A stretch of DNA of 7,068 nucleotides, from NCBI GenBank assembly GCA_018715465.1, contig DVLN01000175.1, forward strand, positions 1 through 7,068. The letters run 5' to 3'. Position numbers and translations under genes: made by a program. The notes beneath the pieces are model-generated. The model was not told the origin of the DNA. It searched no databases and was given only the letters and a program-made list of their open reading frames with translations. This DNA comes from Candidatus Faecivivens stercorigallinarum. Lineage in GTDB: Bacteria; Bacillota; Clostridia; Oscillospirales; Ruminococcaceae. Positions within the stretch are counted from its first letter, which is position 1; each line of letters opens with the position of its first letter. Of this stretch, positions 6,827 through 7,068 are shown in pieces.

Positions 6827-7068
6827 CAGTTGCCTGTCCCCTTTCCGGGTGCTGGATGATATTCACAATCAAATGAAAGATAGTACAGCTTATGCCTGCT
6901 GACTTGCTGTTCAGGAGGAGGCGGCGTCATAAAGTCACCATAGCAGACTTTCAAGCACTCGGCTGCATTCTCTGGAATTGGCAGCTGAATATCATCATAC
7001 TGGACATACTGGGGCGTTCCCAGCCATTCCCGTTTGAAATCATACCGGTTGGAGCAGGTGAAAGACGC
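6826..7068 (-). CDS. LicD-family protein, C-terminal 80 residues
   Basis: A partial frame entering from the right edge and ending at TGA 6826-6828. The fragment contains IPENAAECLKVCYGDFM followed by TPPPPEQQVSRHK, which matches the C-terminal part of LicD-family proteins (YG-D-Y/F-M, prolines, then basic/His residues). These nucleotidyltransferase-fold enzymes attach phosphocholine or other phospho-substituents to teichoic acids and surface glycans. The catalytic core lies outside the window, so activity cannot be judged. A cysteine-containing tail ends in PAPGKGTGN. The one-base overlap with the flippase start shows they share an operon. The frame was found by reading directly; it has no start in the window. 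Confidence 0.75.
   Translation of the reverse strand, partial: ASFTCSNRYDFKREWLGTPQYVQYDDIQLPIPENAAECLKVCYGDFMTPPPPEQQVSRHKLYYLSFDCEYHPAPGKGTGN

Overview
The window looks like a piece of a low-to-mid G+C Gram-positive chromosome, most likely a gut-type Firmicute (Clostridia). The basis is a YesM/YesN-style histidine kinase and response regulator pair, strong GGAGG/AAGGAG ribosome binding sites, a consensus TTGACT-17 bp-TATAAT promoter, a LicD-type surface-polymer gene and intrinsic terminators. Genus cannot be read from this sequence.

Left part (1-2011, minus strand): a two-component pair. The kinase gene lies upstream and its response regulator follows in the same reading frame, separated by one TAA plus one codon; the regulator starts at TTG and runs off the left edge before its expected AraC-type DNA-binding domain. 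The kinase has lost its promoter and nearly all of its extracellular sensor; recognisable kinase sequence stops at about 2006-2014.

Middle (2009-3376, plus strand): from that same point the plus strand encodes the last ~132 residues of a family GH51-like alpha-L-arabinofuranosidase with no 5' part, followed 21 bp later by an intact nucleoside-hydrolase-like gene and a terminator. Two divergently oriented genes that both lack their 5' ends and meet head to head are most simply explained by one deletion that removed a shared divergent promoter region (or by an assembly misjoin). The kinase/regulator pair may once have controlled the arabinofuranosidase operon next to it.

3401-4483: a terminator runs directly into a strong promoter that drives a single gene for a membrane-anchored N-acetylmuramoyl-L-alanine amidase. 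A long hairpin that can terminate from both sides follows it.

Right part (4496-7068, minus strand): a tightly packed operon read right to left: the 3' end of a LicD-family gene, a Wzx-type polysaccharide flippase whose start overlaps the LicD stop, and a radical SAM/SPASM protein starting at GTG. This looks like the end of a surface polysaccharide or teichoic-acid-type locus. The radical SAM enzyme is its least explained member. There is no stretch over 300 bases without a gene, and I saw no tRNA, rRNA, CRISPR array, insertion sequence or attachment site.
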